A stretch of DNA of 64,000 nucleotides from Paracoccus sediminicola (GTDB lineage Bacteria > Pseudomonadota > Alphaproteobacteria > Rhodobacterales > Rhodobacteraceae), in the NCBI RefSeq assembly GCF_027912835.1, contig NZ_CP115768.1, positions 124,001 to 188,000 on the forward strand, written 5' to 3'. A program made the translations under genes and the position numbers. The notes under the pieces were generated by a model. The model did not search any database. It had not been told where the DNA came from and saw nothing but the letters and a program-made list of their open reading frames with translations. This document shows, one piece after another, positions 1 to 8,702 of the stretch (positions within the stretch are counted from its first letter, which is position 1; every line of letters starts with the position of its first letter).

Positions 1-1
1 T

Positions 2-919
2 ATTCTGTTTCTGGTCGCCGGGCTGGCCCTTCTGGTCTTCGGCGGCGACTACCTCGTGCGCGGCGCGGTGGCGCTGGCGCTGCGGCTTGGGATCGCACCA
101 GCGATTGTCGGTCTGACCGTGCTGGCCTTCGGCACCTCGGCGCCAGAGCTGATCGTGTCGCTGGCCGCGGCCATTGGCGGGCAGCCGGATATCGCTCTGG
201 GCAATGTCGTCGGCTCGAATATCGCCAATGTGCTGCTGATCCTCGGTGCGACGGCGCTGATCGCGCCGGTGCTCAGCCATGACGAAGAGCTGAAAAGCGG
301 CTGGTTCTACGCGGTGGGCGCATCGCTTCTGATGATCGCGCTGTGCTTTGCCGGGCCGCTGGTCTGGTGGCACGGCGCGCTGCTGCTGGCGGCGCTGGCG
401 GCGGTGTTGTTCGCGCAGATCCGCCGTGCACGCGCCGGGCAGGCGCCCGCGCCAGAGCTGGAGGTCGGGCCCGCCGCGCCGCGCCAGATTGCCATCTGGC
501 TGATCGTCGGGCTGATCGCATTGCCCATCGGCGCGCAGCTTCTGGTAAGCGGCGCCTCGGATATCGCCCGCAGCTTCGGCATCAGCGAGGCGGTGATCGG
601 GCTGACCCTCGTCGCGATCGGCACCTCGCTGCCGGAACTGGCCGCCTCGGCCGCCTCGGCCCTGCGCGGGCGGGCGGACATGGCGCTGGGCAATGTCATC
701 GGCTCGAACCTGTTCAATATCTGCTCGATTCTCGGCATCACCGCGTTTTTCGGACCGCTCGCCGTGCCCGGGCAGATGCTGCGCTTCGACCTGTGGGTCA
801 TGCTGGCCACGACGCTGATCATCGGACCGTTCCTGCTGCGCCATATCGCCATCGGGCGGGTTGCCGGCGCGGCGCTGCTGGCAGCCTATGCCGCCTATAC
901 CGTCTGGCTGTTGATATGA
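2..919 (+). CDS. Calcium/sodium antiporter, YrbG/CaxA-like (5' end outside window)
   Basis: Inner-membrane cation/Ca2+ exchanger that would couple Ca2+ efflux to Na+ or H+ entry. The frame is open from the first bases of the window, where it already encodes a family-like stretch (GGDYLVRGA), so the true start lies upstream. The two inverted family repeats are visible: a first GTSAPEL motif followed by GNVVGSNIANVL, and a second GTSLPEL followed by GNVIGSNLFNI. These carry the acidic and polar residues that line the ion site in this family. About ten hydrophobic segments are split by a polar cytoplasmic loop near RRARAGQAPAPELEVG. The stop overlaps the ATG of the next gene (ATGA), so the two are probably co-translated. 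The family is clear; the transported ion is inferred. Confidence 0.9.
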   Translation: MLFLVAGLALLVFGGDYLVRGAVALALRLGIAPAIVGLTVLAFGTSAPELIVSLAAAIGGQPDIALGNVVGSNIANVLLILGATALIAPVLSHDEELKSGWFYAVGASLLMIALCFAGPLVWWHGALLLAALAAVLFAQIRRARAGQAPAPELEVGPAAPRQIAIWLIVGLIALPIGAQLLVSGASDIARSFGISEAVIGLTLVAIGTSLPELAASAASALRGRADMALGNVIGSNLFNICSILGITAFFGPLAVPGQMLRFDLWVMLATTLIIGPFLLRHIAIGRVAGAALLAAYAAYTVWLLI

Positions 920-1689
920 GCGTCGCGCTGGTCACCGGGGGCGCCCGCCGGCTGGGGCGCGAGATGGTGCTGGCGCTGGCCGGGGCCGGGCATGACGTGG
1001 CGATCCATTACAACGGCTCGGACGCGGCGGCGCGCGAGACCGCGGCGGCGGCGCGCCAGCTTGGCGTCGAGGCCGAGATCTTCGCGGCGGATCTGCTGGA
1101 TCTGGACGCGGTCGAGGCGCTGATCCCGCATGTTGCAGCGCGAATGGGGCGGTTGGGTGTGCTGGTAAATAATGCCTCGATCTTCGAGCATGACACCCTG
1201 GCGACCGCCACCCGCGAGAGCTGGGACCGCCATATCGGGTCGAATCTGCGCGCACCCTTCATGCTGGCGCAGAGCTTTGCCGCGCAGGCCCCTGAAGCGG
1301 ATCGCAACGGGGCCGAGCCGCTGGCTTCAGGGCTGATCGTCAACATGGTCGATCAGCGGGTGCGAAAACCGACGCCGGAATTCATCACCTATGCGTTGGC
1401 CAAGGCGGGTTTGTGGGACCTGACGGTGATGCTGGCGCAGGCGCTGGCGCCTGCCATCCGCGTCAATGCCATCGGCCCTGGTCCGACCCTTCAGGCTGCG
1501 CAGCAATCGTCGGAAAGCTTTGCCGCCGAGCGTGCCGCCACCGTGCTGGAGCGCGGTGCAGAACCGTCGGATATCTCGGATGCGCTGCTGTATTTTCTGC
1601 GCGCGCGCGCCGTCACCGGGCAGCTGATCTGCGTCGATGGCGGGCAGCATCTGGTCTGGCGCACGGCGGATGTGGCGGGGCCGGAATAG
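916..1689 (+). CDS. Short-chain dehydrogenase/reductase with pteridine-reductase signature
   Basis: Classical SDR of 257 residues that should bind NADPH in a Rossmann fold. Visible motifs are TGGARRLG at residues 8-15, NNAS near residue 88, and YALAK as the catalytic Tyr-x3-Lys. The N-terminal motif fits TG-x3-R-x-G, which marks pteridine reductases (PTR1, FolM) rather than the usual TG-x3-G-x-G of SDRs. A late DGGQHLVW ending also suits this group. A role in reducing dihydromonapterin or dihydrofolate is therefore plausible, but it is an inference. The ATG overlaps the stop of the antiporter gene. An AT-rich spacer follows. Confidence 0.85.
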   Translation: MSVALVTGGARRLGREMVLALAGAGHDVAIHYNGSDAAARETAAAARQLGVEAEIFAADLLDLDAVEALIPHVAARMGRLGVLVNNASIFEHDTLATATRESWDRHIGSNLRAPFMLAQSFAAQAPEADRNGAEPLASGLIVNMVDQRVRKPTPEFITYALAKAGLWDLTVMLAQALAPAIRVNAIGPGPTLQAAQQSSESFAAERAATVLERGAEPSDISDALLYFLRARAVTGQLICVDGGQHLVWRTADVAGPE

Positions 1690-1989
1690 TGCGACCGCGG
1701 CGAGACTACCGCAGATTGTCCACCAGTCTTGCGACGGTAACAAAAGCTTCAAAATTCAGTCTTCTATTTCAGCAACTTGAATGCATGAAATAAAAAATCT
1801 ATATAAAACAAAACCTTGCAGAAATGCCTAAAATTTGAGCAATCAAATGATATTGCGCCATTTGCAAGGTAATCCATTACAGGGAAGGCCCCGCCCACAG
1901 AGTTATCCACAGTTTTCGTGGATAGGTTTCACCTTGATTTGCGGCGAGGAAACTTGCAGCGGACCACCAGAATCACCCATCTCTAGACC
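1690..1989. other. 300-bp intergenic region with very AT-rich core and DnaA-box-like sites
   Basis: This gap between the SDR gene and uvrC holds no credible gene. Positions 1741-1860 contain 36 G or C in 120 bases (30%), far below the flanking genes. A perfect match to the DnaA consensus TTATCCACA lies at 1903-1911, with 7-of-9 matches at 1716-1724 (plus) and 1917-1925 (minus). TATCCAC (1904-1910) and GTGGATA (1918-1924) form a perfect 7-bp inverted repeat with a 7-base spacer. A GANTC site is at 1970-1974. The region must also carry the uvrC promoter. I see no clear -35/-10 pair and no alphaproteobacterial SOS box (GAAC or GTTC pairs spaced by 7). Confidence 0.6.
1903..1924. promoter_or_regulatory. 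DnaA box within a 7-bp inverted repeat
   Basis: TTATCCACA at 1903-1911 matches the DnaA consensus exactly. Its core TATCCAC is mirrored by GTGGATA at 1918-1924. It lies 66 bp before the uvrC start and just beside the 30% GC segment. It could be an origin-type element, a DnaA-controlled promoter site or chance. Confidence 0.45.
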
Positions 1990-3846
1990 ATGACCGACAG
2001 TAGACCCCGCCTGACCGGACAGGCCCTGATCGCCGATTACGTCAAGACGCTGGACGCCTCGCCCGGTGTTTACCGGATGCTGGGCGAAAAAGGCGAGGTG
2101 CTTTATGTCGGCAAGGCGCGCAGCCTGAAGGCGCGGGTCTCGAATTACGCGCGCGGGCAGGGGCATACGGGTCGCATCTCGCGGATGATCCGCGAGACCC
2201 ATTCGATGATGTTCCTGACCACCCGCACCGAAACCGAGGCGCTGCTGCTGGAGCAGAATCTCATCAAGCAGCTCAAGCCGCGCTACAACGTGCTGCTGCG
2301 CGACGACAAGAGCTTTCCGAACATCCTCGTTGCCAAGGCGCATCCCTTCCCGCAGATCAAGAAGCATCGTGGGGCGAAATCCGAGAAAGGGGATTATTAC
2401 GGCCCATTTGCAGGGGCAGGGGCTGTGAACCGGACGCTGAACCAGTTGCAACGGGTGTTCCTGTTGCGGAACTGCACGGATGCGGTGTTCGAAAGCCGGA
2501 CGCGGCCTTGCCTGCTGTATCAGATCAAGCGGTGCAGCGCGCCTTGCGTGGGCAAGATCTCCGAGGGGGATTACAACGCGCTGGTCGTGGATGCCGAGCA
2601 GTTTCTGAAAGGCCGCTCGACGAAGATCCAGTCCGATCTCGCAGCCGAAATGGCCGCTGCGGCCGAGGCGATGGAATATGAACGTGCCGCCGCGCTGCGC
2701 GACCGGATCAAGGCGCTGACCGCGGTGCAGTCGGTGCAGGCGATCAACCCTCGCGGCATTGCCGAGGCGGATCTGGTGGCGCTGCATATGGAGGGCGGGC
2801 AGGCCTGCGTCCAGGTCTTCTTCATCCGCGGCAACCAGAGCTGGGGGAACCGCGATTTCTACCCTCGGCTCGGCGGGGTGGAATCGCCTGACGAGGTGAT
2901 GCAGGCCTTTCTGCTGCAATTCTACGACAACAAGGTGCCGCCGCGCATGGTGCTGCTGAGCCACGGCGTCGAGGATATGGATCTGATGGCCGAGGCTTTG
3001 TCGGAAAAGGCCGGACGCAAGGTGGTGCTGGGCGTGCCCCGGCGCGGGGAAAAGGCCGAGATGGTGGAGAACGCGCTGCGCAATGCCCGCGAATCGCTGG
3101 CCCGGCGCATGTCGGAAAGCGCGGCTCAGATGAAGCTGCTGGAAGGGCTCGCCGAGGCGTTCGACCTTCCTGCGGTGCCGCGCCGAATCGAGGTTTACGA
3201 CAACTCGCATATCATGGGCAGCAACGCCGTGGGCGGCATGGTCGTCGCGGGGCCCGAGGGCTGGATCAAAAGCCAGTATCGCAAGTTCAACATCAAGGGC
3301 ACCGAGATCACGCCCGGCGATGATTTCGGCATGATGAAAGAAGTGCTGACGCGCCGCTTCACCCGGCTGCTGAAAGAAGATCCCGACCGCGAAAGCGAGG
3401 CGTGGCCGGATCTGCTGCTGATCGATGGCGGTGCGGGACAGGTCAGCGCCGTGCATGAGATCATGGCCGAGATGGGGGTCGAGGATATTCCGATGGTCGG
3501 CGTCGCCAAGGGGCAGGACCGCGATCACGGCAAGGAGGAGTTCCACCGTTACGGGCAGCGCCCCTTCGCGCTGCGGATGAATGATCCGGTGCTGTATTTC
3601 GTGCAGCGCCTGCGCGACGAGGCGCATCGCTGGGCCATCGGCACGCATCGCGCCAAGCGGGCCAAGGCGGTCTCGGCCACCCCTCTGGACGAGGTGCCGG
3701 GAGTGGGCGCGTCACGCAAGCGGGCACTTCTGGCGCATTTCGGCTCGGCCAAGGCGGTGAGCCGGGCGGCCGTGGCCGATCTGACCGCTGTCGAGGGTAT
3801 CAGCGAGGGGCTGGCGCAGAAGATCTATGACCATTTCCGCGGTTAG
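1990..3846 (+). CDS. uvrC: Excinuclease ABC subunit C
   Basis: UvrC makes both incisions in nucleotide excision repair after UvrA2B2 finds a lesion. The 618-residue length is normal. The N-terminal GIY-YIG nuclease is seen in GVYRML (26-31) and VLYVGKAR (38-45). Four cysteines, C162, C174, C182 and C186, have the same 12/8/4 spacing as the [4Fe-4S] ligands reported for E. coli UvrC. A UVR motif follows near [16 protein letters not shown]. The RNase H-like second nuclease includes [10 protein letters not shown] and [10 protein letters not shown]. Two C-terminal helix-hairpin-helix motifs are visible ([17 protein letters not shown] and [13 protein letters not shown]). The ATG has only a weak Shine-Dalgarno sequence. 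Confidence 0.98.
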   Translation: MTDSRPRLTGQALIADYVKTLDASPGVYRMLGEKGEVLYVGKARSLKARVSNYARGQGHTGRISRMIRETHSMMFLTTRTETEALLLEQNLIKQLKPRYNVLLRDDKSFPNILVAKAHPFPQIKKHRGAKSEKGDYYGPFAGAGAVNRTLNQLQRVFLLRNCTDAVFESRTRPCLLYQIKRCSAPCVGKISEGDYNALVVDAEQFLKGRSTKIQSDLAAEMAAAAEAMEYERAAALRDRIKALTAVQSVQAINPRGIAEADLVALHMEGGQACVQVFFIRGNQSWGNRDFYPRLGGVESPDEVMQAFLLQFYDNKVPPRMVLLSHGVEDMDLMAEALSEKAGRKVVLGVPRRGEKAEMVENALRNARESLARRMSESAAQMKLLEGLAEAFDLPAVPRRIEVYDNSHIMGSNAVGGMVVAGPEGWIKSQYRKFNIKGTEITPGDDFGMMKEVLTRRFTRLLKEDPDRESEAWPDLLLIDGGAGQVSAVHEIMAEMGVEDIPMVGVAKGQDRDHGKEEFHRYGQRPFALRMNDPVLYFVQRLRDEAHRWAIGTHRAKRAKAVSATPLDEVPGVGASRKRALLAHFGSAKAVSRAAVADLTAVEGISEGLAQKIYDHFRG

Positions 3847-3867
3847 GCTCGTGGAAAGACGCGCCGG

Positions 3868-4815
3868 CTAGGGCAGCACGATGGCCAGCGTCGCGCTGAT
3901 CGTGAAGAAGGACAGCACCGTCATCATGAACGTCGCCAGCGCCGCCATCCGGCCCTGACCGAAACGCTGCGCGAGGATCGGATAGATCCCCATCACCGGC
4001 ATCGCGGCGAGGATGATCGCCGCCGAGGCCAGCTCGGCGCTGGCAGTGCCGAGACCGATCGTGGCCATCACCGCCAACCCCGCCGCCACCGCCAGCGGAT
4101 GCGCGATCAGCTTGCCGGTCACCACCGGCCAGACAGGCGCCCTGAGGCTGCTCAGCGGCAGCGCAGCCAGCGTGCCCCCGATCACCACCAGTGAGACAGC
4201 GGCGCTTGACGAGGCCAGCAGCTCGACCGGGCGGGCGATCAGCGCGGGCAGCGTCGCCCCCGAGAGCGACACCGCGATGCCAAGCGCCAGCGCGATCAGG
4301 ATCGGGCTGCGCATCAGCCGCCAGACGATCTTCGCCGCCAGACGCAGCCCCTTCCGCCCGTCACTGCGCGCCAGCTCGGCCAGCGCGAGGGTCAGGGGGA
4401 TCATGACGATATTCTCGACGATCATGTTCAGCGCCAGCGCGGTCTCGGCGATTTCCGGCAGGGCCATCAGCAGCACCGGATAGCCGACGAAACCGCTATT
4501 GGAGCAGCTCATTCCCATTGCCCGGAAGATGCTCGCCTGCGGCGAAGCGCCCGATATGCGCCGGGACCAGAGATAGCCGAGCCCAAAGACGGTCAGCGAT
4601 CCGAAAAGCACCGCGCCGAGATAACCGGTATCCGCGATCTCGGCCAGCGGGCGCGAGGACACGGCGCGGAAGATCAGAGGCGGCAAGGCCAGATTGACGA
4701 CGAATTTCCCGAGCAGGCCCATATCCGCGTCGGAGAACAGGCCAAGCCGCACGGAGGCATAGCCGATGCCGATCAGGATGAAGATCATCCCGGTGATGGA
4801 GAGAGTCTCAAACAC
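3868..4815 (-). CDS. AEC (auxin efflux carrier) family transporter
   Basis: Integral membrane protein of 315 residues with about ten hydrophobic segments in two halves, as in the AEC family of bile/auxin-type carriers. Family-like features are the N-terminal segment ending near GYASVRLG, the FVVNLALPPLIFRAV stretch and the MSCSNSGFVGYPVLLMAL stretch with its conserved Asn-Ser-Gly-Phe-x-Gly-x-Pro. The substrate is unknown; bacterial members often move small dicarboxylates such as malate. The start is GTG at 4813-4815, since no ATG lies nearby in frame. It converges on uvrC and diverges from the ytoQ-like gene. Confidence 0.88.
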   Translation of the reverse strand: MFETLSITGMIFILIGIGYASVRLGLFSDADMGLLGKFVVNLALPPLIFRAVSSRPLAEIADTGYLGAVLFGSLTVFGLGYLWSRRISGASPQASIFRAMGMSCSNSGFVGYPVLLMALPEIAETALALNMIVENIVMIPLTLALAELARSDGRKGLRLAAKIVWRLMRSPILIALALGIAVSLSGATLPALIARPVELLASSSAAVSLVVIGGTLAALPLSSLRAPVWPVVTGKLIAHPLAVAAGLAVMATIGLGTASAELASAAIILAAMPVMGIYPILAQRFGQGRMAALATFMMTVLSFFTISATLAIVLP

Positions 4816-4956
4816 GCGGCATCTTTGCGGGCGCTCCGGTCGCGGCGGGTAGTGTCAGCCCTAGGCGAGCAGGCTGGCAAGCGCAACGCCGCCGTGACAA
4901 TCGGGCAGGCAGGCTCTATCCCTGCCGGAAGGAAATCCGATACGAGGAAAACCCCG

Positions 4957-5403
4957 ATGCTGAATGTCTATCTCTCCGGCGAAATCCACACCGACTGGCG
5001 CGAGCGGATCATCGACGGCGCCAGAGATCTGGATGTGCGCTTCAACAGCCCGGTCACCGATCACGATGCAAGCGACGATTGCGGCGTGGCGATCATGGGC
5101 GCGGAGGACAAGAAATTCTGGCATGACCGAAAGGGCGCGCAGCTGAACGCAATCCGAACCCGCAAAGGGATCGAGGATGCCGATATCGTGGTGGTGCGCT
5201 TCGGCGACCAGTACAAGCAATGGAATGCGGCATTCGATGCGGGCTATGCGGCGGCGCTGGGCAAGTCGCTTGTGGTGCTGCACGGGCCGGATCATGCGCA
5301 TGCGCTGAAAGAGGTCGATGCGGCGGCGCTGGCCGTGGCGGAAGAGCCCGAGCAGGTGGTGTCCATCCTGCGCTATGTGCTGAGCGGCGAGCTGCCGGGC
5401 TGA
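4957..5403 (+). CDS. YtoQ family protein
   Basis: Soluble protein of 148 residues matching the YtoQ family, whose biochemical role is not established. The start MLNVYLSGEIHTDWR is typical, followed by FNSPVTDHDASDDCG and DIVVVRFGDQYKQWNAAFDAGYA. The fold looks like a nucleoside 2-deoxyribosyltransferase type, in keeping with the SGEIHTDW and FDAGYAAALGK segments, but that is inference. The ATG at 4957 is preferred over earlier in-frame codons because GAGGA lies at 4944-4948 and because the family begins at this residue. It converges on ruvX with a 6-base gap. Confidence 0.85.
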   Translation: MLNVYLSGEIHTDWRERIIDGARDLDVRFNSPVTDHDASDDCGVAIMGAEDKKFWHDRKGAQLNAIRTRKGIEDADIVVVRFGDQYKQWNAAFDAGYAAALGKSLVVLHGPDHAHALKEVDAAALAVAEEPEQVVSILRYVLSGELPG

Positions 5404-5409
5404 GGCAGC

Positions 5410-5877
5410 CTAGCTGAGGAAGCGCAGCCGGTCGAGCGCGCCCTGAAGGATGTATCCCGCCGCGACCTGGTCGATCACCTCGGCGCGGCGGCGGCGCGAG
5501 GTATCGGCCTCCAGCAGGGCGCGCTCTGCGGCGACGGTCGAGAGGCGCTCGTCCCAATAGGTGATCGGCAGATCGGTCAACCCGGTCAGGTTTCGGGCGA
5601 AGGCGCGGGTGGACTGGCAGCGCGGACCCTCGCTGCCATCCATGTTGCGGGGAAGACCCAGGACCAGGCCGCTCAGCGCGCGGTCTTCGGCGATGGTCAG
5701 CAGAGCCTGCGCGTCGAGGGTGAATTTCTTGCGCCGGATCACGGTCAGCGGAGACGAGACCTGCCGCATCCCGTCGCTGACCGCGACGCCGATGGTCTTG
5801 GTGCCCAGATCCAGCCCGGCAATTGCGCCCAACGGCGGCAGGGCGGCGGCGAAATAGGCGATGTCTTCGTGGATCAT
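5410..5877 (-). CDS. ruvX: Putative pre-16S rRNA nuclease / Holliday junction resolvase-like YqgF
   Basis: Protein of 155 residues in the YqgF/RuvX family, an RNase H-like nuclease tied to maturation of the 16S rRNA 5' end and earlier proposed as a Holliday junction resolvase. Conserved features are [15 protein letters not shown] with the first catalytic Asp, [12 protein letters not shown], the [14 protein letters not shown] segment with an acidic residue, and the C-terminal DQVAAGYIL with the last catalytic Asp. Its ATG overlaps the stop of ccmI by four bases (5874-5877), so the genes are probably coupled. I see nothing unusual in the sequence. Confidence 0.95.
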   Translation of the reverse strand: MIHEDIAYFAAALPPLGAIAGLDLGTKTIGVAVSDGMRQVSSPLTVIRRKKFTLDAQALLTIAEDRALSGLVLGLPRNMDGSEGPRCQSTRAFARNLTGLTDLPITYWDERLSTVAAERALLEADTSRRRRAEVIDQVAAGYILQGALDRLRFLS

Positions 5878-7124
5878 TCGATCAGCCCCGATTCCCGTGC
5901 CGCGATGTCGAGCATTGCCAGAGCCTCGGGCGAGGCGGCGAAGACCTGCTGCGCCTCGGAATGAATCGCGGCGGCCCGGTCAAGCTCTCCCATCCGCGTC
6001 AGCGACGAGATCAGCCGCGCCCATTCCTCGGGCGTGCCGCCCTGCGTGGCTAGGCGCGATTCCAACCGCTCGACCATGCCCCGGATGAAAGTCGCGCGCT
6101 CGGCCGGGGTCATGTCTGCGGCCGCGGCCATCTGATCGGCATCGGGGCCGGGCAGCACCGCGTCCCCCGGCTCGGGCGGGATATAGTCGGGCTGGCCGGC
6201 CAGCCAGGCAATATCGGCGATCATCGGCCGGATAGTCATGTTCCACGGCGATTCGGCAGGGGTTTCTTCAAGAAGCGCGCTCCAGATCGGGAAGGCGCGG
6301 TCGGGGCGGCCATTCTGCGCCTGAAGCAGCCCGGCCATATAGCGGGCCTGCGCGTTCGAGGGGTCGCGCTCTAGCGCCCGGGTCAGCTCTGCCTCGGCCT
6401 CCGCGGTGATGACGCCGCCCGCGGCTTCGGTCATGAGCCCGGCGAGAAAGGCGTAATCCTGCGACGACGCCGTGTCTCCGCGCAACTCGATCAGGCGGCG
6501 CTGCGCATCTTTCGCGGCCAGAGAATTGCCGAGCCGGGCCTCGTTGCGGGCGAGAAACTCATAGCCGCGCGGGTCGTCGGGACGCTGCTTGACTGCATCG
6601 CGAAGCTGGTCGATCAGCGCGAGCGTCTGCGGGTCCGCACCCTGCTGCGCGCGGGCAGCGCTGTCGGCGCGGCTGTCAGCGGCGCGGGCCTCGGCCTCGG
6701 CCTGCGAGGGGCGCGCGTCATAGCGCTGCTGTGCCGCGGCGATCCGGGATTGCAGCCCCATATCGGGCTGGGACGGCGCGCCGAGCGATAGATAAAGCCC
6801 GACCGCCCCGGCAATAACAAGCAGCAACAGCCCTGCACCGGCCAGGGCATGGCTTTGCCCGGTGCCGTCGGCGATTTCTGCACGCTCTACCGCGCGGTCG
6901 GCTTCCAGAACCTTGCGCCCGATCTCGGCGCGCAGCCTTTCGGCCTCTGCGGGTTCGATGATACCGCGGCTCAGGTCGCGCTCCACCTCGGTCAGCTGGT
7001 CGCGATAGATGCGCAGATCATAGGCGGCGGCGGGTTGCTCTGCCTGCTGCCGCGCGCGCCGGAAGGGCCAGAGAATGGCGGCGGCGACGATCAGGATCAG
7101 GGCGGCAGCAGACAGCCAGAACAT
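5874..7124 (-). CDS. ccmI: Cytochrome c maturation protein CcmI
   Basis: CcmI holds apocytochrome c and presents it to the CcmF/CcmH haem ligation complex at the periplasmic face. The 416-residue protein has an N-terminal membrane anchor (residues 4-20), a conserved [20 protein letters not shown] segment, a second anchor near [23 protein letters not shown], and a long periplasmic domain with TPR-like repeats such as [19 protein letters not shown] and [27 protein letters not shown] lies six bases before the ATG. No other ccm genes are in the window. Its product serves the c-type cytochromes feeding the oxidase encoded nearby. Confidence 0.95.
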   Translation of the reverse strand: MFWLSAAALILIVAAAILWPFRRARQQAEQPAAAYDLRIYRDQLTEVERDLSRGIIEPAEAERLRAEIGRKVLEADRAVERAEIADGTGQSHALAGAGLLLLVIAGAVGLYLSLGAPSQPDMGLQSRIAAAQQRYDARPSQAEAEARAADSRADSAARAQQGADPQTLALIDQLRDAVKQRPDDPRGYEFLARNEARLGNSLAAKDAQRRLIELRGDTASSQDYAFLAGLMTEAAGGVITAEAEAELTRALERDPSNAQARYMAGLLQAQNGRPDRAFPIWSALLEETPAESPWNMTIRPMIADIAWLAGQPDYIPPEPGDAVLPGPDADQMAAAADMTPAERATFIRGMVERLESRLATQGGTPEEWARLISSLTRMGELDRAAAIHSEAQQVFAASPEALAMLDIAARESGLIE

Positions 7125-7207
7125 GCGGGCTCCTTTCGGTTGCCCCTAGATAGGCGCTTTGCGGGTCCGGCAAAACCCTGCCCATAACGGGCGCTGCGTG
7201 ACTTTCC

Positions 7208-7234
7208 TGCATCAAGATGCGGCCGATTGATGCA
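7208..7234. promoter_or_regulatory. 8-bp inverted repeat between ccmI and a small membrane protein gene
   Basis: TGCATCAA (7208-7215) and TTGATGCA (7227-7234) are perfect mirror images separated by 11 bases. The repeat lies in a divergent intergenic region, 84 bp from the ccmI start and 69 bp from the ATG at 7303, where an operator is expected. The arms contain FNR-like half sites (TTGAT), but in the reverse order to an FNR/CRP box. The regulator is unknown. Confidence 0.4.
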
Positions 7235-7302
7235 TGTTGCGGATCCATATGCCGAATTGCGCATTGTTTAGCGAGAATCGAAATCAACGCGGAGCAAGTC
7301 TC

Positions 7303-7527
7303 ATGGCTACTGAAGGCCGTAACAACAATCTTTACTTCATCGTCGGCGCGCTTGTCGTGGCCGTTCTGGTCATCTTCTGGCTGATGAGCGGTGGCGACGA
7401 CACCGTGGCCGATGGCGATGCCGCTGGCGGCGACAATGTGGTCATCGTCGAGGATGCGCCCGACGCGGCCGCAGAAGAAGCTCCGGCGGTCGAGGCCGAG
7501 CCCGCGGAGGAAGCGCCGGCCGAGTAA
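7303..7527 (+). CDS. Small single-pass membrane protein with acidic Ala/Glu-rich tail
   Basis: I do not recognise the family. The 74-residue product begins MATEGRNNN, has one clear transmembrane helix (LYFIVGALVVAVLVIFWLMS, about residues 10-29), and ends in an acidic low-complexity tail rich in Ala, Glu, Asp and Pro. The ATG at 7303 is chosen over an upstream in-frame start because GGAG lies eight bases before it and because the leader before it looks non-coding. A strong terminator follows, so it is probably a single-gene unit. The tail probably faces the periplasm, but topology is inferred. Confidence 0.75.
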   Translation: MATEGRNNNLYFIVGALVVAVLVIFWLMSGGDDTVADGDAAGGDNVVIVEDAPDAAAEEAPAVEAEPAEEAPAE

Positions 7528-7549
7528 TCGCGGCACCGCGCAGATGAGG

Positions 7550-7579
7550 AACCCCGGGGCGCCGCTTCGGGGTTTTTCC
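7550..7579 (+). terminator. Rho-independent terminator after the small membrane protein gene
   Basis: AACCCCG (7550-7556) pairs with CGGGGTT (7568-7574) and is followed by a run of T to 7577. It separates the small membrane protein gene from sodB. Confidence 0.8.
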
Positions 7580-7693
7580 TTTATCAACCCATATGTTAAG
7601 CCGACGCAGGAACCCGCGACGACAGGCTTGCGTTGCATGGGTGACCGCAAAACGGGACGGCATGACGCCGCCCCAAGACAAGAGGATGAACTC

Positions 7694-8293
7694 ATGGCTT
7701 TCACGCTTCCCGATCTTCCTTACGCTCATGACGCTCTTGCCGATCACGGCATGTCGAAAGAGACGCTCGAGTATCACCACGACATTCACCACAAGGCCTA
7801 TGTCGACAATCTGAACAAGGCGATCGACGGCACCGAGTGGGCGGACAAGTCGCTGGAAGAGATCGTGACCGGCAATTACGACGCCAATGCGGTTGCGCAG
7901 AACGGCATCTTCAACAATGCCAGCCAGCATTGGAATCACAGCCAGTTCTGGGAGATGATGGGCCCGGACGGCAATGACATGCCTTCGGAGCTGGAGCAGG
8001 CGATCACCGACAGCTTCGGTTCCGTCGACAAGTTCAAGGAAGAGTTCGCTTCGGCCGGCGGCGGGCAGTTCGGTTCGGGCTGGGCTTGGCTGGTTAAGGA
8101 CAAGGATGGCAGCCTGAAGGTGACCAAGACCGAGAACGGTGTGAACCCGCTGTGCTTTGGCCAGACCGCGCTTCTCGGCTGCGATGTGTGGGAACATTCC
8201 TATTACATTGATTTCCGCAACAAGCGTCCGGCTTATCTTCAGAACTTCCTGGACAAGCTGGTGAATTGGGAAAACGTCGCGTCGCGCATGTGA
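7694..8293 (+). CDS. sodB: Superoxide dismutase, Fe-type
   Basis: Cytoplasmic enzyme that converts superoxide to O2 and H2O2. The 199-residue protein aligns well with E. coli SodB. Metal ligands are H28 (in EYHHD), H82 (in HWNHSQFW), D164 and H168 (in DVWEHSYY). Gln78, just before the second His ligand in NNASQHWNH, is at the position used by Fe-type enzymes, so iron is the likelier metal, although cambialistic use cannot be excluded. The ATG at 7694 follows AAGAGGA with good spacing; longer in-frame starts upstream enter the preceding terminator. A terminator follows. Confidence 0.97.
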   Translation: MAFTLPDLPYAHDALADHGMSKETLEYHHDIHHKAYVDNLNKAIDGTEWADKSLEEIVTGNYDANAVAQNGIFNNASQHWNHSQFWEMMGPDGNDMPSELEQAITDSFGSVDKFKEEFASAGGGQFGSGWAWLVKDKDGSLKVTKTENGVNPLCFGQTALLGCDVWEHSYYIDFRNKRPAYLQNFLDKLVNWENVASRM

Positions 8294-8316
8294 TCCCCGC
8301 CTGTTGCCAGGCTTCG

Positions 8317-8347
8317 CGGCCCGCCCCTCGTGGCGGGCCGTTTGCTT
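8317..8347 (+). terminator. Rho-independent terminator after sodB
   Basis: CGGCCCGCC (8317-8325) and GGCGGGCCG (8332-8340) form a perfect 9-bp stem with a six-base loop, followed by TTT. It could also stop the convergent DUF6522 gene read on the other strand. Confidence 0.75.
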
Positions 8348-8356
8348 ATGCGGCTA

Positions 8357-8614
8357 TCAGCCCGCGCTGCGCCGGAACCGGGCGCGGCTCAGGATCTCGC
8401 CCTCGGCATCCACGGTTAGGCGCAGCACGCGGTCGCGGTGAAAGAAGCTGAGCCGGAAGCGCCCAGCGTCCGTGCCCTCGCCGCGCTCGGTGCGGGTGGT
8501 GATGGCGCCGGTGGACATGGCGCGCGCGATGGCGTGCTGCGGCAGGTCCAGACCGTCGGCGATGATCGCGGCATCGACGGTGAATTCTTCGCCCTGTCTG
8601 GTGACGGCAGCCAT
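8357..8614 (-). CDS. DUF6522 family protein
   Basis: Soluble protein of 85 residues resembling DUF6522 proteins of Rhodobacteraceae, function unknown. Recognisable parts are the early IADGLDLP segment, GAITTRTERGEGTDAGRFRL, and FFHRDRVLRLTVDAEGEIL. It looks like a small mixed alpha/beta domain without a signal peptide or membrane segment. The gene diverges from the 5-formyl-THF cyclo-ligase gene and converges on sodB. The family assignment is from memory of the sequence pattern and is fairly firm; no function can be given. Confidence 0.75.
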   Translation of the reverse strand: MAAVTRQGEEFTVDAAIIADGLDLPQHAIARAMSTGAITTRTERGEGTDAGRFRLSFFHRDRVLRLTVDAEGEILSRARFRRSAG

Positions 8615-8670
8615 ATCCGCCCCTCCTATCTCCGCCCTTGTCAGCCCCGGCCCGAGGGGCGTTACATGGG

Positions 8671-8684
8671 TTGAGTAACATCAT
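8671..8684. promoter_or_regulatory. FNR-like half-palindrome upstream of the cyclo-ligase gene
   Basis: TTGAGTAACATCAT keeps seven of the eight core bases of the Paracoccus/Rhodobacter FNR pattern TTGA-N6-TCAA. It sits only 19 bp before the ATG at 8703, so it could act as a repressor-type site. GTTAC (8661-8665) and GTAAC (8675-8679) also form a short inverted repeat here. It may be chance. Confidence 0.2.
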
Positions 8685-8702
8685 TTCCGGGCGGATGACG
8701 AG

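Noticed and set aside
1903..3648. Long minus-strand open frame opposite uvrC (581 codons)
   Set aside because: It is antisense to a complete uvrC, is His/Arg/Gln-rich with no family features, and reflects high-GC codon bias.
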